Positions 1 to 9,204 are shown, counted from the first letter of the stretch. The stretch: DNA of 64,000 nt from Bradyrhizobium retamae (GCF_001440415.1 NZ_LLYA01000024.1:1-64000), one strand, 5' to 3'. Notes: a model not told the origin generated them from the letters alone. Made by a program: numbers and translations.

Positions 1-77
1 CCGTTGTCTCGGCTCCGACTACCCGCAAAACCCAAATGGTTCACAGGCTCTACGAAGCCGGCGTCGTGGTGAGCTAA
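1..77 (+). CDS. C-terminal end of an unidentified protein (partial)
   Basis: Reading from base 3, an open frame runs from the window edge to a TAA at 75-77 and encodes about 24 residues ending in LYEAGVVVS. It would converge on truA with the two stop codons overlapping. The piece is too short to name a family. It may equally be non-coding, so this is only a possible gene end. Confidence 0.3.
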   Translation, partial: VVSAPTTRKTQMVHRLYEAGVVVS

Positions 78-811
78 TACTCCACCCGCACCAGATACAG
101 CCCCTCCGGAGGCGCCACCGGGCCGCAGGCGGCGCGGTTGCGGGCGGCTAAAGCGGCGGCGAGGTCGTCGGCGCTCCAGCGGCCTTCGCCGACCCAGACC
201 AGTGAGCCCACCATCGAGCGCACCTGGCTGTGCAGGAACGAGCGCGCGGAAGTGAGGATCAAAACCTGATCGCCTTCCCTGATCACGTCGAGCTGGTCCA
301 GCGTCTTCTCCGGCGATTTCGCCTGGCACTCGGTGTCCCGAAACGTCGTGAAATCGTGCTTACCGAGCAGCCTCTTGGCTGCGGCGTCCATCGCATCCGT
401 ATCGAGATGCCGCGGCACCCGCCAGCTCCGCTTGATATCGAGTGCGAGATTGGCGCGGTGGTTGGTGATCCGGTAGCGGTAGTGGCGTCTCTTGGCCGAG
501 AAACGTGCCTCGAAATCGTCGGCCACGATCTCCGCCGAGAGCACACCGATCGGATGCGGGCGCAAATGCGCGTTCAACCCATCGCGCAGGCGGCCCAGCG
601 GAAACGGCTTCTGGATATCGCAATGCGCGACCTGCGCCAACGCATGGACCCCGGCATCGGTGCGGCCCGAGCCATGGACGCGCACATCCTCGCCGCAGAT
701 CGCCTTCACCGCGGCTTCCAGCGCGCCCTGCACGGTCGGCGCGTTATCCTGGATCTGCCAGCCGGAGAACGGCGTGCCGTCGTATTCGATGATGAGTTTG
801 TAGCGGGGCAT
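74..811 (-). CDS. truA: tRNA pseudouridine synthase A (TruA)
   Basis: TruA converts U38, U39 and U40 of the tRNA anticodon arm to pseudouridine. The 245-residue product is normal for the family. It starts [19 protein letters not shown] and carries the catalytic motif [11 protein letters not shown] with the nucleophile at Asp52; the C-terminal half contains [11 protein letters not shown], also typical of TruA. It is the last gene of a minus-strand group def-fmt-truA, although repeat-filled gaps of about 140-150 bp separate the members, so each may have its own promoter. The 5' side is a paired-hairpin repeat that begins 11 bp upstream of the start codon. Confidence 0.97.
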   Translation of the reverse strand: MPRYKLIIEYDGTPFSGWQIQDNAPTVQGALEAAVKAICGEDVRVHGSGRTDAGVHALAQVAHCDIQKPFPLGRLRDGLNAHLRPHPIGVLSAEIVADDFEARFSAKRRHYRYRITNHRANLALDIKRSWRVPRHLDTDAMDAAAKRLLGKHDFTTFRDTECQAKSPEKTLDQLDVIREGDQVLILTSARSFLHSQVRSMVGSLVWVGEGRWSADDLAAALAARNRAACGPVAPPEGLYLVRVEY

Positions 812-821
812 GTTTACTCGA

Positions 822-960
822 TGTCATCGTCCGCCAACCGGTCCGGCCTTCGGCCGGCCGGATGACAGGCTCAGGCGGACGATCCAGTACGCCGTGAAGT
901 TCATATTTATTCTCAGGGGCCGCAGCGTACTGGATACCCCGCTTTCGCGGGGTATGACAG
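822..960. repeat. Paired-hairpin intergenic repeat, copy 1
   Basis: The copy begins TGTCATCGTCCGCC and ends in a hairpin (CCCCGCTTTCGCGGGG) followed by TATGACAG. Both halves have the family edges: TGTCAT outside and CCAGTAC / GTACTGG inside. The left hairpin is interrupted by a nested GC-rich palindrome (GGCCTTCGGCC). It fills the truA-fmt gap. Confidence 0.8.
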
Positions 961-962
961 TG

Positions 963-1895
963 TCACGCAAACCGCGCACCAGCCTTCAATAGCGTCCCGC
1001 GCAGGAAATCTGCGGCCTTCATCCGCGCCTTGCCTTCGCGTTGCAGTTCCAGAACGCGGATCGCACCGTCACCACAGGCGATCGTCAAACCATCGTCGAG
1101 CACCTCGCCGGGCGCGCCTGAACCCTTCGCCAACTCACAGCGCAGAATCTTGATCCGCGCCGGCTCGCCGTCGGTAGCCAACTCGCACCAGGCGCCCGGA
1201 AACGGCGACAGCCCGTGAATATGCCGCAGCACCTCGCGCGCCGGTCGCTTCCAGTCGATCCGCGCCTCGGCCTTGTCGATCTTGGCGGCGTAGGTCACGC
1301 CGTCTTCGCTCTGTTTCTTGAGCTGCAACCCGCCGCGCTCGAGCCCGCCCATGGCGCGCACCATCAGGTCGGCCCCGAGCGGCGCCAGCGCGTCGTGCAG
1401 GTCGGCCGCCATCATTAAGTCCGTGATCGCGAGCCGCTCGGCCATCGCGACGTCGCCGGTGTCGAGGCCAACATCCATCTTCATCACCATCACGCCGGTC
1501 TCAGCATCACCTGCCATGATCGCGCGGTTGATCGGGGCGGCGCCGCGCCAGCGCGGCAGCAGCGAAGCGTGCAGGTTGAAGCAGCCGTAGCGCGGCGCGT
1601 CGAGAATGGCCTGCGGCAGGATCATGCCGTAGGCGACGACGACGGCGGCGTCAGCATTGTGCGCGCGGAATTCGGCAAGCGCTTCCGGCGTTTTCAGCGT
1701 CGCCGGCGTCAGCACGGGAATCCCGAGCCGGCGCGCTTCCTGCTCGACCGGGGTCGGCTGCAGTTTCATGCCGCGCCCGGCCGGCTTTGGCGCGCGGGTG
1801 TAGATGGCCACGACCTCATGGCCGTGGGCCACGAGTTCCAGCAGCGTCGGCACTGCGAAATCGGGCGTGCCCATGAAGATCAGGCGAAGTGGCAT
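963..1895 (-). CDS. fmt: Methionyl-tRNA formyltransferase
   Basis: Fmt formylates initiator Met-tRNA using 10-formyltetrahydrofolate. The 310-residue product starts [18 protein letters not shown], the typical Fmt N-terminus, and has the formyltransferase motif [18 protein letters not shown] (about residues 109-126), where the His is catalytic. The C-terminal third is the tRNA-binding domain. Peptide deformylase, which removes the formyl group later, lies just upstream on the same strand, the usual bacterial pairing. Confidence 0.97.
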   Translation of the reverse strand: MPLRLIFMGTPDFAVPTLLELVAHGHEVVAIYTRAPKPAGRGMKLQPTPVEQEARRLGIPVLTPATLKTPEALAEFRAHNADAAVVVAYGMILPQAILDAPRYGCFNLHASLLPRWRGAAPINRAIMAGDAETGVMVMKMDVGLDTGDVAMAERLAITDLMMAADLHDALAPLGADLMVRAMGGLERGGLQLKKQSEDGVTYAAKIDKAEARIDWKRPAREVLRHIHGLSPFPGAWCELATDGEPARIKILRCELAKGSGAPGEVLDDGLTIACGDGAIRVLELQREGKARMKAADFLRGTLLKAGARFA

Positions 1896-1929
1896 AAGAA
1901 GGAAATCCCGAGACGACGCTAGTTTAATT

Positions 1930-2019
1930 CGTCATGGCCGGGCTTGTCCCGGCCATCCACGTCTTTAGTGCAGCCAGAAAGAAAGGCGTGGATGCCCGGG
2001 ACAAGCCCGGGCATGACGG
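1930..2019. repeat. Paired-hairpin intergenic repeat, second family (CGTCATG...)
   Basis: Two hairpins, GGCCGGGCTTGTCCCGGCC and GCCCGGGACAAGCCCGGGC, face each other across a short spacer. The outer edges are CGTCATG / CATGACGG and the inner edges ATCCACG / CGTGGAT. The design matches the CTGTCAT family but the inner edge differs. It separates fmt from def. Confidence 0.75.
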
Positions 2020-2035
2020 CTGAGAGAAATGCAAA

Positions 2036-2563
2036 TCACCCCGCCGCGCGCTTGGCAGCCTTGGTAAACTTCTTCATCACGCGGTCGCGCTTCAGCTTCG
2101 ACAGATAGTCCACGAACAACACGCCGTTGAGGTGGTCGATCTCATGCTGGATGCAGGTGGCGAACAGGCCATCGGCGTCCTCCTCATGCACCTTGCCGTC
2201 GAGATCGGTGTAGCGGATGCGAACCCGCGCCGGGCGTTCGACCTCCTCGTAATATTCGGGGATCGAAAGGCAGCCCTCCTCGTAGATCGACATTTCCTCG
2301 GACGAGGAGATGATTTCCGGGTTGATGAACACCCGCGGCTTCGGTTGGGTCTCGCCGTTCTCGTCCTTCTTGGCGAGGTCCATGGTGATCAATCGCAACG
2401 GTTGCGCGACTTGGATCGCGGCCAGACCAATGCCGGGCGCGTCGTACATCGTTTCAAACATGTCGTCGGCGAGCTTGCGGATCTCCGTCGTCACCTTTTC
2501 GACAGGTTTGGAGACGAGCCGCAACTGCTTGTCCGGCAGGATGATGATTTCTCTGATGGCCAT
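2036..2563 (-). CDS. def: Peptide deformylase
   Basis: Removes the N-formyl group from nascent proteins and is metal dependent. The 175-residue product has all three family motifs: GIGLAAIQV (motif 1), EEGCLSIP (motif 2, Cys metal ligand) and QHEIDHLNG (motif 3, HExxH metal site and catalytic Glu). Length and N-terminus ([11 protein letters not shown]) are ordinary. It is the upstream member of def-fmt-truA and lies divergent to rmuC. Confidence 0.97.
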   Translation of the reverse strand: MAIREIIILPDKQLRLVSKPVEKVTTEIRKLADDMFETMYDAPGIGLAAIQVAQPLRLITMDLAKKDENGETQPKPRVFINPEIISSSEEMSIYEEGCLSIPEYYEEVERPARVRIRYTDLDGKVHEEDADGLFATCIQHEIDHLNGVLFVDYLSKLKRDRVMKKFTKAAKRAAG

Positions 2564-2745
2564 GATTTTTCTCTGGCGCGGGATTTAAGCCGCTGACCTG
2601 CCGGGGTCAATCCGCCGCGGCGACGGTTAAGCCGGCCTTAACCATGATTTTTAAGGCGGCGTTAACCACGAAAATTGATCCTGCATTTACCATAGATGTT
2701 CCCTCTTCGTTCGCTTCGGGCGGCGAATCGGGCTACAAGGCTGAC

Positions 2746-3954
2746 ATGAACGAAATTCTCTTCACCGCCGGCGACCTGCCGATTCACGTCGGCGAGGCGC
2801 TTGCAGGCTTCGGCGGGCTCGCATTGGTGCTGCTGCTGGCGATTGCCATCGTCATCGCCCGCTCTGGCCGCCGCGGCGCGGAACTGGCAATGGCCCAGGC
2901 GATCCGCGCCGACGAGCTGGAAGAGCGGCTGAGCGAGATGCTGCGGGCACAGAGCGAATCGACCGGACGGGTCGACGCGATGGCGCAGGCGCTGGCCGGG
3001 CGCCAGGCCGAGATGGCGCGCGCGGTCAACGAGCGGCTGGATTCGGTGACGCATCGCGTCGGCCAGTCGATGGAAGCGACCACGCGCCACACCATGGATA
3101 GCTTGCGGGTGCTGCATGAGCGGCTCGGCATCATCGACAACGCGCACAAGAATCTCACCGACCTGACCTCGCAGGTGACGACCCTGCGCGACGTGCTCGC
3201 CAACAAGCAGTCGCGCGGCGCCTTCGGCCAGGCGCGGATGGAAGCGATCGTGCAGGACGGCATGCCGCAGGGCTCGTACGAGTTCCAGTACACGCTCTCG
3301 TCGGGCAAGCGGCCGGATTGCGTGGTGTTCCTGCCGGATCAGCGCCCGCTCTGCATCGACGCCAAATTTCCGCTGGAGGCAATGACCGCGCTGCACGACG
3401 CGCGCAGCGACGAGGAGCGCAAATTCGCCACGCAGCGCCTGCGCAACGACGTGATGAAACACGTCAATGACATCGCCGAGAAGTACCTGATCGCCGGCGA
3501 GACCCAGGATACGGCGCTGATGTTCGTGCCGTCGGAATCGGTCTATGCCGAAATCCACGATGGCTTTGACGACGTGATCCAAAAAGCCTACCGCGCCCGC
3601 GTCGTGCTGGTGTCGCCCTCGCTATTGATGCTGGCGATCCAGGTGATGCAACAAATCCTGAAAGACGCGCGCATGCGCGATGCCGCCGACCAGATCCGCA
3701 CCGAAGTGCTCAATCTCGGCGACGATCTGGGCCGCCTCCGCGACCGCGTGCTGAAGCTGCAAAAGCATTTCGGCGACGTGAACGAGGACGTCCGCCAGAT
3801 CCTGATCTCCGCCGACAAAATCGAAAAGCGCGCCGGGCGGATCGAGGAACTCGATTTCAGCAAGACCGATGCGCCGGTGGAAGTGCCGCGCGTAATGAAA
3901 GGCGGAACGGCCGAGCTGTTCCCCGTGCCCCGCAAGCTGCAGGCGGGGGAATAG
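2746..3954 (+). CDS. rmuC: DNA recombination protein RmuC homologue
   Basis: RmuC-family proteins are predicted nuclease-fold proteins that limit inversions between short repeats. From the ATG at 2746 the product has 402 residues: one N-terminal membrane anchor (GGLALVLLLAIAIVIA), a long alpha-helical coiled-coil stretch, then the RmuC domain with GSYEFQYTLSSGKRPDCVVF and IDAKFPLEAM. An in-frame ATG at 2644 would add 34 residues of non-coding character, so the later start is preferred because it places the membrane anchor near the N-terminus. Confidence 0.9.
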   Translation: MNEILFTAGDLPIHVGEALAGFGGLALVLLLAIAIVIARSGRRGAELAMAQAIRADELEERLSEMLRAQSESTGRVDAMAQALAGRQAEMARAVNERLDSVTHRVGQSMEATTRHTMDSLRVLHERLGIIDNAHKNLTDLTSQVTTLRDVLANKQSRGAFGQARMEAIVQDGMPQGSYEFQYTLSSGKRPDCVVFLPDQRPLCIDAKFPLEAMTALHDARSDEERKFATQRLRNDVMKHVNDIAEKYLIAGETQDTALMFVPSESVYAEIHDGFDDVIQKAYRARVVLVSPSLLMLAIQVMQQILKDARMRDAADQIRTEVLNLGDDLGRLRDRVLKLQKHFGDVNEDVRQILISADKIEKRAGRIEELDFSKTDAPVEVPRVMKGGTAELFPVPRKLQAGE

Positions 3955-3986
3955 TGGGGCTTGCTGCGTTGCGGCCACACATTAGG

Positions 3987-4030
3987 CTGTCATCGCCCGG
4001 CTTGACCGGGCGACCTAGTATTCCAGAGGC
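3987..4030 (+). repeat. Left terminal inverted repeat of the GIY-YIG element
   Basis: Outer edge CTGTCAT, hairpin CGCCCGGCTTGACCGGGCG, inner edge CTAGTATTCCAGAGGC. The AGAGG at 4025-4029 lies 6 nt before the TTG start and can serve as the ribosome binding site of the enclosed gene. Confidence 0.8.
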
Positions 4031-4035
4031 GGCGA

Positions 4036-4341
4036 TTGGGAACACGCAGTTACTACGTTTACATCCTCGCCAGCCGCATCGGCGGCACGCTTTACATTGG
4101 CGTGACTAATGATCTGGTACGGCGCGTTGGCGAGCACAAGTTGAAGATCGCGGAGGGTTTCACCAAGAAGTATGAGGTGAGCCGGCTCGTCTATTTCGAA
4201 GCGTTCGATCAGATCGAATTTGCAATCCAGCGCGAAAAACGCCTCAAGAAATGGCCGCGAGCCTGGAAGATCTCGCTGATCGAGAAACAAAATCCGGACT
4301 GGATTGATCTTTACCCTGAGATTGCCGGGGGCGGCGGATAG
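4036..4341 (+). CDS. Small GIY-YIG nuclease-domain protein
   Basis: A 101-residue single-domain protein of the UvrC/intron-endonuclease GIY-YIG superfamily. The core motif is YVYILASRIGGTLYIGVTN (the GIY and YIG strands), followed by NDLVRRVGEHK with the conserved Arg, and YFEAFD with the candidate catalytic Glu. There is no UvrC, DNA-binding or methylase extension. The only workable start is TTG at 4036: the frame is closed at 4003 and has no ATG, and AGAGG lies 6 nt upstream inside the left inverted repeat. Proteins of this size are common in rhizobial genomes; their function is not established. Its position exactly between inverted repeats suggests it belongs to a mobile repeat. Confidence 0.85.
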   Translation: MGTRSYYVYILASRIGGTLYIGVTNDLVRRVGEHKLKIAEGFTKKYEVSRLVYFEAFDQIEFAIQREKRLKKWPRAWKISLIEKQNPDWIDLYPEIAGGGG

Positions 4342-4385
4342 GCCTCTGGGATACTGGGTCGCCCGGTCAAGCCGGGCGATGACAG
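4342..4385 (-). repeat. Right terminal inverted repeat of the GIY-YIG element
   Basis: Reverse complement of the left repeat with two differences (CCCAG for CCTAG, ATCCC for ATTCC). It abuts the stop codon of the GIY-YIG gene and ends 34 bp before the next gene. Confidence 0.8.
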
Positions 4386-4419
4386 TCTTTTTGGGCCGAA
4401 TCTCTGCTAACACGCCTGC

Positions 4420-5781
4420 ATGACCGCACCTGGAACCACATCCCCCGCATCAGCCACATCCGCGCCAAACTGGCGCGAGGCTTGGGCCGTGTACCTCCAG
4501 CCGCGCGTGCTGATCGTGCTGCTGCTCGGCTTTTCGTCCGGGCTGCCGCTGGCGCTGTCGGGATCGACGCTGCTGGTATGGATGCGCGAATCCGGCGTCG
4601 ATCTCGGCACCATCGGATTGTTCGCGCTGGTCGGTACGCCCTACACGCTGAAATTTGCCTGGGCGCCGCTGGTCGATGCGCTGCATGTGCCGATCTTCAC
4701 GCGCGCGTTCGGCCGCAGGCGCGGCTGGCTGGGGTTCTCGCAACTGCTCCTGATCGGCGCGATTATGCTGCTGGCGCTGACCGACCCGGCGCGCTCGCCG
4801 CTGTTCGTGGCGCTCGGCGCACTTCTGGTCGCGACCATGTCCTCGACGCAGGACATCGTGGTCGACGCGTTCCGCGTCGAGAGCCTGCCCGAAAGCGAAC
4901 AGGCCGCCGGGATGGCCTCCTACGTCGCGGCCTACCGGATCGGCATGCTGGTCTCGACAGCCGGCGTGCTGTTCCTCGTAAGCGCGTTCGAGGACACCGG
5001 CATCGGGCGTAGCTCGGCGTGGATGTGGGGCTATGTTGCCATGGCCGCGCTGGTGCTGATCGGCACCATTACGGCGCTGGCCGCCACCGAGCCTGAACAA
5101 TCGGTGCGCGCGGAGGCCAAGACCCACGACGAGGCTGCATTCTCGCGCGTTATGCATGCCGCCATCGGGGCGTTCTCTGAATTTCTGGTCCGCAAGCATG
5201 CCTTGACGGTGCTGGCCTTCGTGGTGCTGTTCAAACTCACCGACGCGTTTTCCGGCACCATGACCGCGCCGTTCGTGATCGACCTCGGCTTCACCCGCAA
5301 CGACTACGCCGCGATCGTCAAGGGCGTCGGTCTCGCCGCGACCCTGATCGGCGGCTTTGCCGGCGGCTATGTGGCGCGGCGCTATTCGCTGGTCGCAAGC
5401 CTCTGGATCGGCGGCGTGCTGCAGGCGATCTCCAACCTGGTGTTTGCGTGGCTCGCCTTTGTCGGCACCAACCAATGGGCACTGGCCGCCGCCATTTCGG
5501 CGGAAAACTTCACCGGCGCGATCGGCACCGTGATCTTCGTCGCCTATCTCTCGGCGCTATGCCGGAACCCGTTGCACACGGCGACCCAATACGCGCTGCT
5601 CACCGCACTGGCGGCCGTCGGGCGCACCTATTTATCCTCCGGCGCCGGCTATGTGGCGGAGGCGACGGGCTGGCCGCTGTTCTTCGTGATCTCAGTTGCG
5701 GTCGCGGTGCCGAGCCTGATCCTGCTGACGTGGCTGCAGCGGCGCGGACATTTTGCGGCGCTGGGGCCGGTGAAGGTGTAG
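4420..5781 (+). CDS. ampG: AmpG-like muropeptide MFS permease
   Basis: AmpG imports anhydro-muropeptides from the periplasm for cell-wall recycling. The 453-residue, roughly 12-helix product has the AmpG-type N-terminus LLGFSSGLPLALSGSTLLVW, then GTIGLFALVGTPYTLKF and the loop FGRRRGWLGFSQ, and STQDIVVDAFRVE in helix 4, a strong family marker. The first 20 residues are a polar cytoplasmic tail. The gene stands alone. No beta-lactamase gene is nearby, so a recycling role is more likely than a direct resistance role. Confidence 0.88.
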   Translation: MTAPGTTSPASATSAPNWREAWAVYLQPRVLIVLLLGFSSGLPLALSGSTLLVWMRESGVDLGTIGLFALVGTPYTLKFAWAPLVDALHVPIFTRAFGRRRGWLGFSQLLLIGAIMLLALTDPARSPLFVALGALLVATMSSTQDIVVDAFRVESLPESEQAAGMASYVAAYRIGMLVSTAGVLFLVSAFEDTGIGRSSAWMWGYVAMAALVLIGTITALAATEPEQSVRAEAKTHDEAAFSRVMHAAIGAFSEFLVRKHALTVLAFVVLFKLTDAFSGTMTAPFVIDLGFTRNDYAAIVKGVGLAATLIGGFAGGYVARRYSLVASLWIGGVLQAISNLVFAWLAFVGTNQWALAAAISAENFTGAIGTVIFVAYLSALCRNPLHTATQYALLTALAAVGRTYLSSGAGYVAEATGWPLFFVISVAVAVPSLILLTWLQRRGHFAALGPVKV

Positions 5782-5810
5782 TTGCTCCCCGGCATCCGCA
5801 AACACAAATA

Positions 5811-5935
5811 GTCATCATCCGCGAAAGCGGGTGATGCAGTATTCCAGAGCAGTTGCGATAGAATCGAGAGAGCGCGGCGCGGCGTACTGAATCGCCCGGT
5901 CCCAGTGCGCAATTGCGCACAAGGCCGGGCGACGG
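5811..5935. repeat. Paired-hairpin intergenic repeat, copy 2
   Basis: Left half GTCATCATCCGCGAAAGCGGGTGAT then GCAGTATTCCAGAG; right half CGGCGTACTGAATCGCCCGG with a nested GTGCGCAATTGCGCAC palindrome. The left inner edge TATTCCAGAG is the same as in the GIY-YIG element. Confidence 0.8.
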
Positions 5936-5966
5936 CAACGGTATGTATGGCAACGACGGCGACAAC

Positions 5967-6386
5967 TCAATGCTTGGTCACCACGCTCCACTTGGTGATC
6001 ACAGCTTCGCTGATCTGCCCGGCATCCTGCGCGCAGGCGACTTCGTCGACCTTCACGGAAATTTCCTTGCCGATGAAATTCTTCAGTTGCGCGGTCTGGG
6101 CCTCGCTGCTGGTGACGAGTTGGAACGTCTCGGGCCCGGTTTCGAGATTGCAGAGCCCGTTCGGCGGCGGCAGCCGGCGCGGCTCGCTGGTGATCTGGTA
6201 GGTGGCGGCGCGCTTCCTGCCGCCCTTCATGGCGTTGAGTTCGCCGGACAGCACGTCGCCGGCCTTGATCGGCTTACCGGGCTTCGGCGCCGGCTCGGTC
6301 TGCTGCGCCCACGCGGAAGGCGCGATCAAGGTCGCCGCCATGAGGACCCCAAAACAATAGCGCTTGCCGAATCGTGGTTTCGTCAT
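5967..6386 (-). CDS. Small secreted protein of unknown function
   Basis: A 139-residue product with a clear signal peptide (hydrophobic core FGVLMAATLIAPSAWA, cleavage probably after AWA). The mature part has a Pro-rich start (TEPAPKPGKPIKAGD), a basic segment GGRKRAATYQI, two Cys (NGLCNLE and EVACAQ) that could form a disulphide, and a beta-rich remainder. I do not recognise a family. It sits 24 bp downstream of recR on the same strand and may be read through from it, but no functional link is apparent. Confidence 0.7.
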   Translation of the reverse strand: MTKPRFGKRYCFGVLMAATLIAPSAWAQQTEPAPKPGKPIKAGDVLSGELNAMKGGRKRAATYQITSEPRRLPPPNGLCNLETGPETFQLVTSSEAQTAQLKNFIGKEISVKVDEVACAQDAGQISEAVITKWSVVTKH

Positions 6387-6410
6387 GTCGATCAGTTCCG
6401 TTGGTGATGG

Positions 6411-7016
6411 CTAGAACAGCGTGCGCTGCCGCATGGCAGCCGATAGCGTACCTTCGTCGAGATAATCAAGCTCGCCGCCGACCGGCACGCCATGGGCAAG
6501 TCGGGTGATCTTGACGTTGGCGTCCTGCAGGAGATCGGTGATGTAATGAGCGGTGGTCTGGCCGTCGACAGTGGCGTTCAGCGCGAGTACGATTTCGCTG
6601 ACTTGCGACTCGTGTGCGCGGGCCACCAGCGCGTCGATGGTCAGATCCTGCGGACCGATGCCGTCGAGCGGCGACAATGTGGCGCCGAGCACATGATAGC
6701 GACCGTTGGTCGCGTTCGCGCGTTCCAGCGCCCAGAGGTCGGCGACGTCGGCGACCACGACGATGGTCGAGGGATCGCGCCTGGGGTCGATGCACACGGT
6801 GCAGGGATTTTGGGTATCGATGTTGCCGCAGGTCTTGCAGACCTGAATCCTGTCGATTGCCACCTGCAGCGCGCCGGCCAAGGGCGTCATCAGCGCCTCG
6901 CGCTTCTTGATCAGGTGCAGCGCCGCGCGCCGCGCCGAGCGCGGCCCGAGCCCCGGCAGGCGCGCCAGGAGCTGGATCAGGCGTTCGATTTCAGGGCCGG
7001 CAACGCTTGCGGCCAT
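6411..7016 (-). CDS. recR: Recombination mediator protein RecR
   Basis: RecR works with RecF/RecO to load RecA at gaps. From the ATG at 7016 the product is 201 residues: helix-hairpin-helix [20 protein letters not shown], a zinc finger [16 protein letters not shown], and a Toprim domain ([13 protein letters not shown] ... [13 protein letters not shown]). A longer frame starting at 7055 overlaps ybaB and is rejected because the 7016 start follows the ybaB stop by one base and matches family length. It lies in the conserved dnaX-ybaB-recR operon. Confidence 0.95.
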   Translation of the reverse strand: MAASVAGPEIERLIQLLARLPGLGPRSARRAALHLIKKREALMTPLAGALQVAIDRIQVCKTCGNIDTQNPCTVCIDPRRDPSTIVVVADVADLWALERANATNGRYHVLGATLSPLDGIGPQDLTIDALVARAHESQVSEIVLALNATVDGQTTAHYITDLLQDANVKITRLAHGVPVGGELDYLDEGTLSAAMRQRTLF

Positions 7017-7017
7017 T

Positions 7018-7338
7018 TCAGGTGAGACCAAGTCCGGGCGGCAGGCCGAGCCCACCGGTCAGCGCCTGCATCTTTTCCATCGCCGCGGTTTCCGCCTTGC
7101 GCCGCGCGTCGTTCTGCGCGGTGACCAGCAGATCCTCGAGCACTTCGCGCTCCTCGGCCTTCATCAGCGACGGATCGATCTTCACGCCCTTCACTTCCAT
7201 CTTCGCAGTCATGCGAACGGCAACCAGCCCGCCGCCGGAAATGCCCTCGACCTCGAGATTGCCGAGCTCTTCCTGCATCGCCTGCATCTTGGATTGCAGC
7301 TCCGCCGCCTGCTTCATCATGCCGAGAAAATCAGCCAT
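7018..7338 (-). CDS. ybaB: YbaB/EbfC nucleoid-associated protein
   Basis: A 106-residue DNA-binding protein. It starts [22 protein letters not shown] and has the [23 protein letters not shown] core and the [12 protein letters not shown]-terminal helix expected of the family. It lies between dnaX (24 bp upstream) and recR (one base downstream), the classic dnaX-ybaB-recR order, so it is almost certainly co-transcribed with them. Confidence 0.95.
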   Translation of the reverse strand: MADFLGMMKQAAELQSKMQAMQEELGNLEVEGISGGGLVAVRMTAKMEVKGVKIDPSLMKAEEREVLEDLLVTAQNDARRKAETAAMEKMQALTGGLGLPPGLGLT

Positions 7339-7362
7339 TCATCCGTCCTCTCGAGAGTCCGA

Positions 7363-9204
7363 TCAGTCGTCGTCGCCGTCGGAAGTCTCGTTCAAGTCGT
7401 CAGTGATAATATCGGATTCCGGCGGCTCGGCGGCAAGCCTTCGCACCTCGACGACCTTCGTGCCGGGAAACCGCGCCAGCACCTCCTGCACGCGCGGATC
7501 GGCCTCGGCTGCGCGGGCGTGCTCGTTTCTCGCCTGCTCGTTCTGCGAGCGCAATGTCGGCTGGCCGGCCTCGTTGGAGACGATCACGGTCCAGCGCCGC
7601 CCGGTCCACAGTTCCAGCTTGCGGGAGAGGTCGTTGAGCAGCCCCCGCGCCGCATTCCGCTCCAGCGCCACCTCAAGCCGCCCGTCCTCGAAGCGGACCA
7701 GGCGCATATCGGCTTCCAGCGCCGCCTTGGTCAGGAGATCGCGCTTTTCGCCGGCGAGTGCGACAAGTTGCGGGAAAGTGGTGATCCGCAGAACCGGCGC
7801 GGAGTCCGTTTGTGCCGACGGCGCCGCCATTTGTGGGCGCGCGGACGCTTCCGCGCCGGAGCGGGGCGAGGCAGGCGTTCGCATCGGCGATGCGGCAGAC
7901 ATGGAAGATACCGGTGCAGTCGGCGCAGCCCGTGACGGCGCCGCACCGCCCGCGGCGATTTGTGCGCCACCGCCGTTTTGGTCGAGCATCCGGATCGCTT
8001 CGTCCGGCGTCGGCAAGTCGGCGACATAGGCGATGCGCACCAGCACCATTTCGGCGGCAGCCGCCGGCCGGGTCGCGGTCTGCACCTCCGTGATGCCCTT
8101 GAGCAGCATCTGCCACATCCGCGACAGCACCCGCATCGACAGCTTTGCGGCAAATTCACGGGCGCGGACGCGCTCGGTCTCGCCGAACGCGACGTTGTCG
8201 GCGGTGGCCGGGACGATCTTCACGCGGGTGACAAAATTGACGAATTCGGCGAGGTCGGACAGCACCACGACCGGATCGGCGCCGACGTCATATTGGCTGC
8301 GGAATTCGCCAAAGGCGCTGGCGATATCGCCGCGCGCCAGATGCTCGAACAGGTCGATCACCCGGGTCCGGTCGGCAAGCCCCAGCATCTGCCGTACCGA
8401 GTCGGCACGGACAAGTCCCGCCGCATGCGCAATTGCCTGATCGAACAGCGACAGCGAATCGCGCACCGAGCCTTCGGCGGCGCGCGCGATGATACCAAGC
8501 GCTTCCGGCTCGACCTCGACACCTTCCTTTTTCGCGATGTTGGAGAGATGCCCCATCAGCACGTCGGCCTCGACGCGGCGGAGATCAAAACGCTGGCAGC
8601 GCGACAGCACCGTCACCGGGACTTTACGGATCTCGGTGGTGGCGAATACGAACTTGGCGTGCTCGGGCGGCTCTTCCAGCGTCTTCAGGAAGGCGTTGAA
8701 GGCCGCCGTCGACAGCATGTGGACTTCGTCGATGATGTAGACCTTGTAGCGGGCGCTGGCAGGTGCGTAGCGCACGCTGTCATTGATCTGGCGCACGTCG
8801 TCAACGCCGGTATGGGACGCGGCATCCATTTCCAGCACATCCATGTGCCGGCTTTCCATGATCGCCTGGCAGTGCACGCCGAGATCCGGCATGTGGATAG
8901 TCGGCCCTTTCACCGAACCGTCAGGCTTTTCGTAGTTCAGCGCGCGGGCCAGAATCCGCGCCGTGGTGGTTTTGCCGACGCCGCGGACGCCGGTCAGGAT
9001 CCAGGCCTGCGGAATTCGGCCCGTTTCGAACGCGTTCGAGACGGTGCGGACCATGGCCTCCTGGCCTATCAGGTCGTCGAAACTGGAGGGGCGGTATTTT
9101 CGCGCCAGCACCCGGTAGGGCGTGGTGGCGGGCTGGCCGCCGAGCTCCAAGCCACCCTGGCCGGCGCCTGCTGTCATATCGGGGGGAGCGCCAGCATCAC
9201 TCAT
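7363..9204 (-). CDS. dnaX: DNA polymerase III subunit gamma/tau
   Basis: Clamp-loader ATPase of the replisome. From the ATG at 9204 the product is 613 residues: the conserved start YRVLARKYRPSSFDDLIGQ, Walker A TGVRGVGKTTTARIL, Walker B YIIDEVHML, sensor 1 FATTEIRKVPVTVLSRCQRF, then a Pro/Ala linker and a C-terminal tau region that contacts the polymerase. The zinc module has only one obvious Cys (GVHCQAIM), where the usual four-Cys finger is reduced. A longer frame to 9591 runs through the SRP RNA gene and is rejected. Confidence 0.96.
   Translation of the reverse strand: MSDAGAPPDMTAGAGQGGLELGGQPATTPYRVLARKYRPSSFDDLIGQEAMVRTVSNAFETGRIPQAWILTGVRGVGKTTTARILARALNYEKPDGSVKGPTIHMPDLGVHCQAIMESRHMDVLEMDAASHTGVDDVRQINDSVRYAPASARYKVYIIDEVHMLSTAAFNAFLKTLEEPPEHAKFVFATTEIRKVPVTVLSRCQRFDLRRVEADVLMGHLSNIAKKEGVEVEPEALGIIARAAEGSVRDSLSLFDQAIAHAAGLVRADSVRQMLGLADRTRVIDLFEHLARGDIASAFGEFRSQYDVGADPVVVLSDLAEFVNFVTRVKIVPATADNVAFGETERVRAREFAAKLSMRVLSRMWQMLLKGITEVQTATRPAAAAEMVLVRIAYVADLPTPDEAIRMLDQNGGGAQIAAGGAAPSRAAPTAPVSSMSAASPMRTPASPRSGAEASARPQMAAPSAQTDSAPVLRITTFPQLVALAGEKRDLLTKAALEADMRLVRFEDGRLEVALERNAARGLLNDLSRKLELWTGRRWTVIVSNEAGQPTLRSQNEQARNEHARAAEADPRVQEVLARFPGTKVVEVRRLAAEPPESDIITDDLNETSDGDDD

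Larger units (their letters stand above)
3987..4385 (+). mobile_element. IS-like element: GIY-YIG gene between 44-bp inverted repeats
   Basis: Two 44-bp repeats, 3987-4030 and 4342-4385, are inverted copies matching at 42 of 44 positions by eye. The gene between them starts 5 bases after the left repeat and its stop codon ends at the base before the right repeat. Each repeat is itself a hairpin (CGCCCGGCTTGACCGGGCG). The whole 399-bp unit therefore has the form of a minimal transposable element with a GIY-YIG nuclease in place of a transposase. ORF-less relatives of the same repeat occur at 822, 5811, 9458, 12628, 18369 and 25027. Mobility is inferred. Confidence 0.6.
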
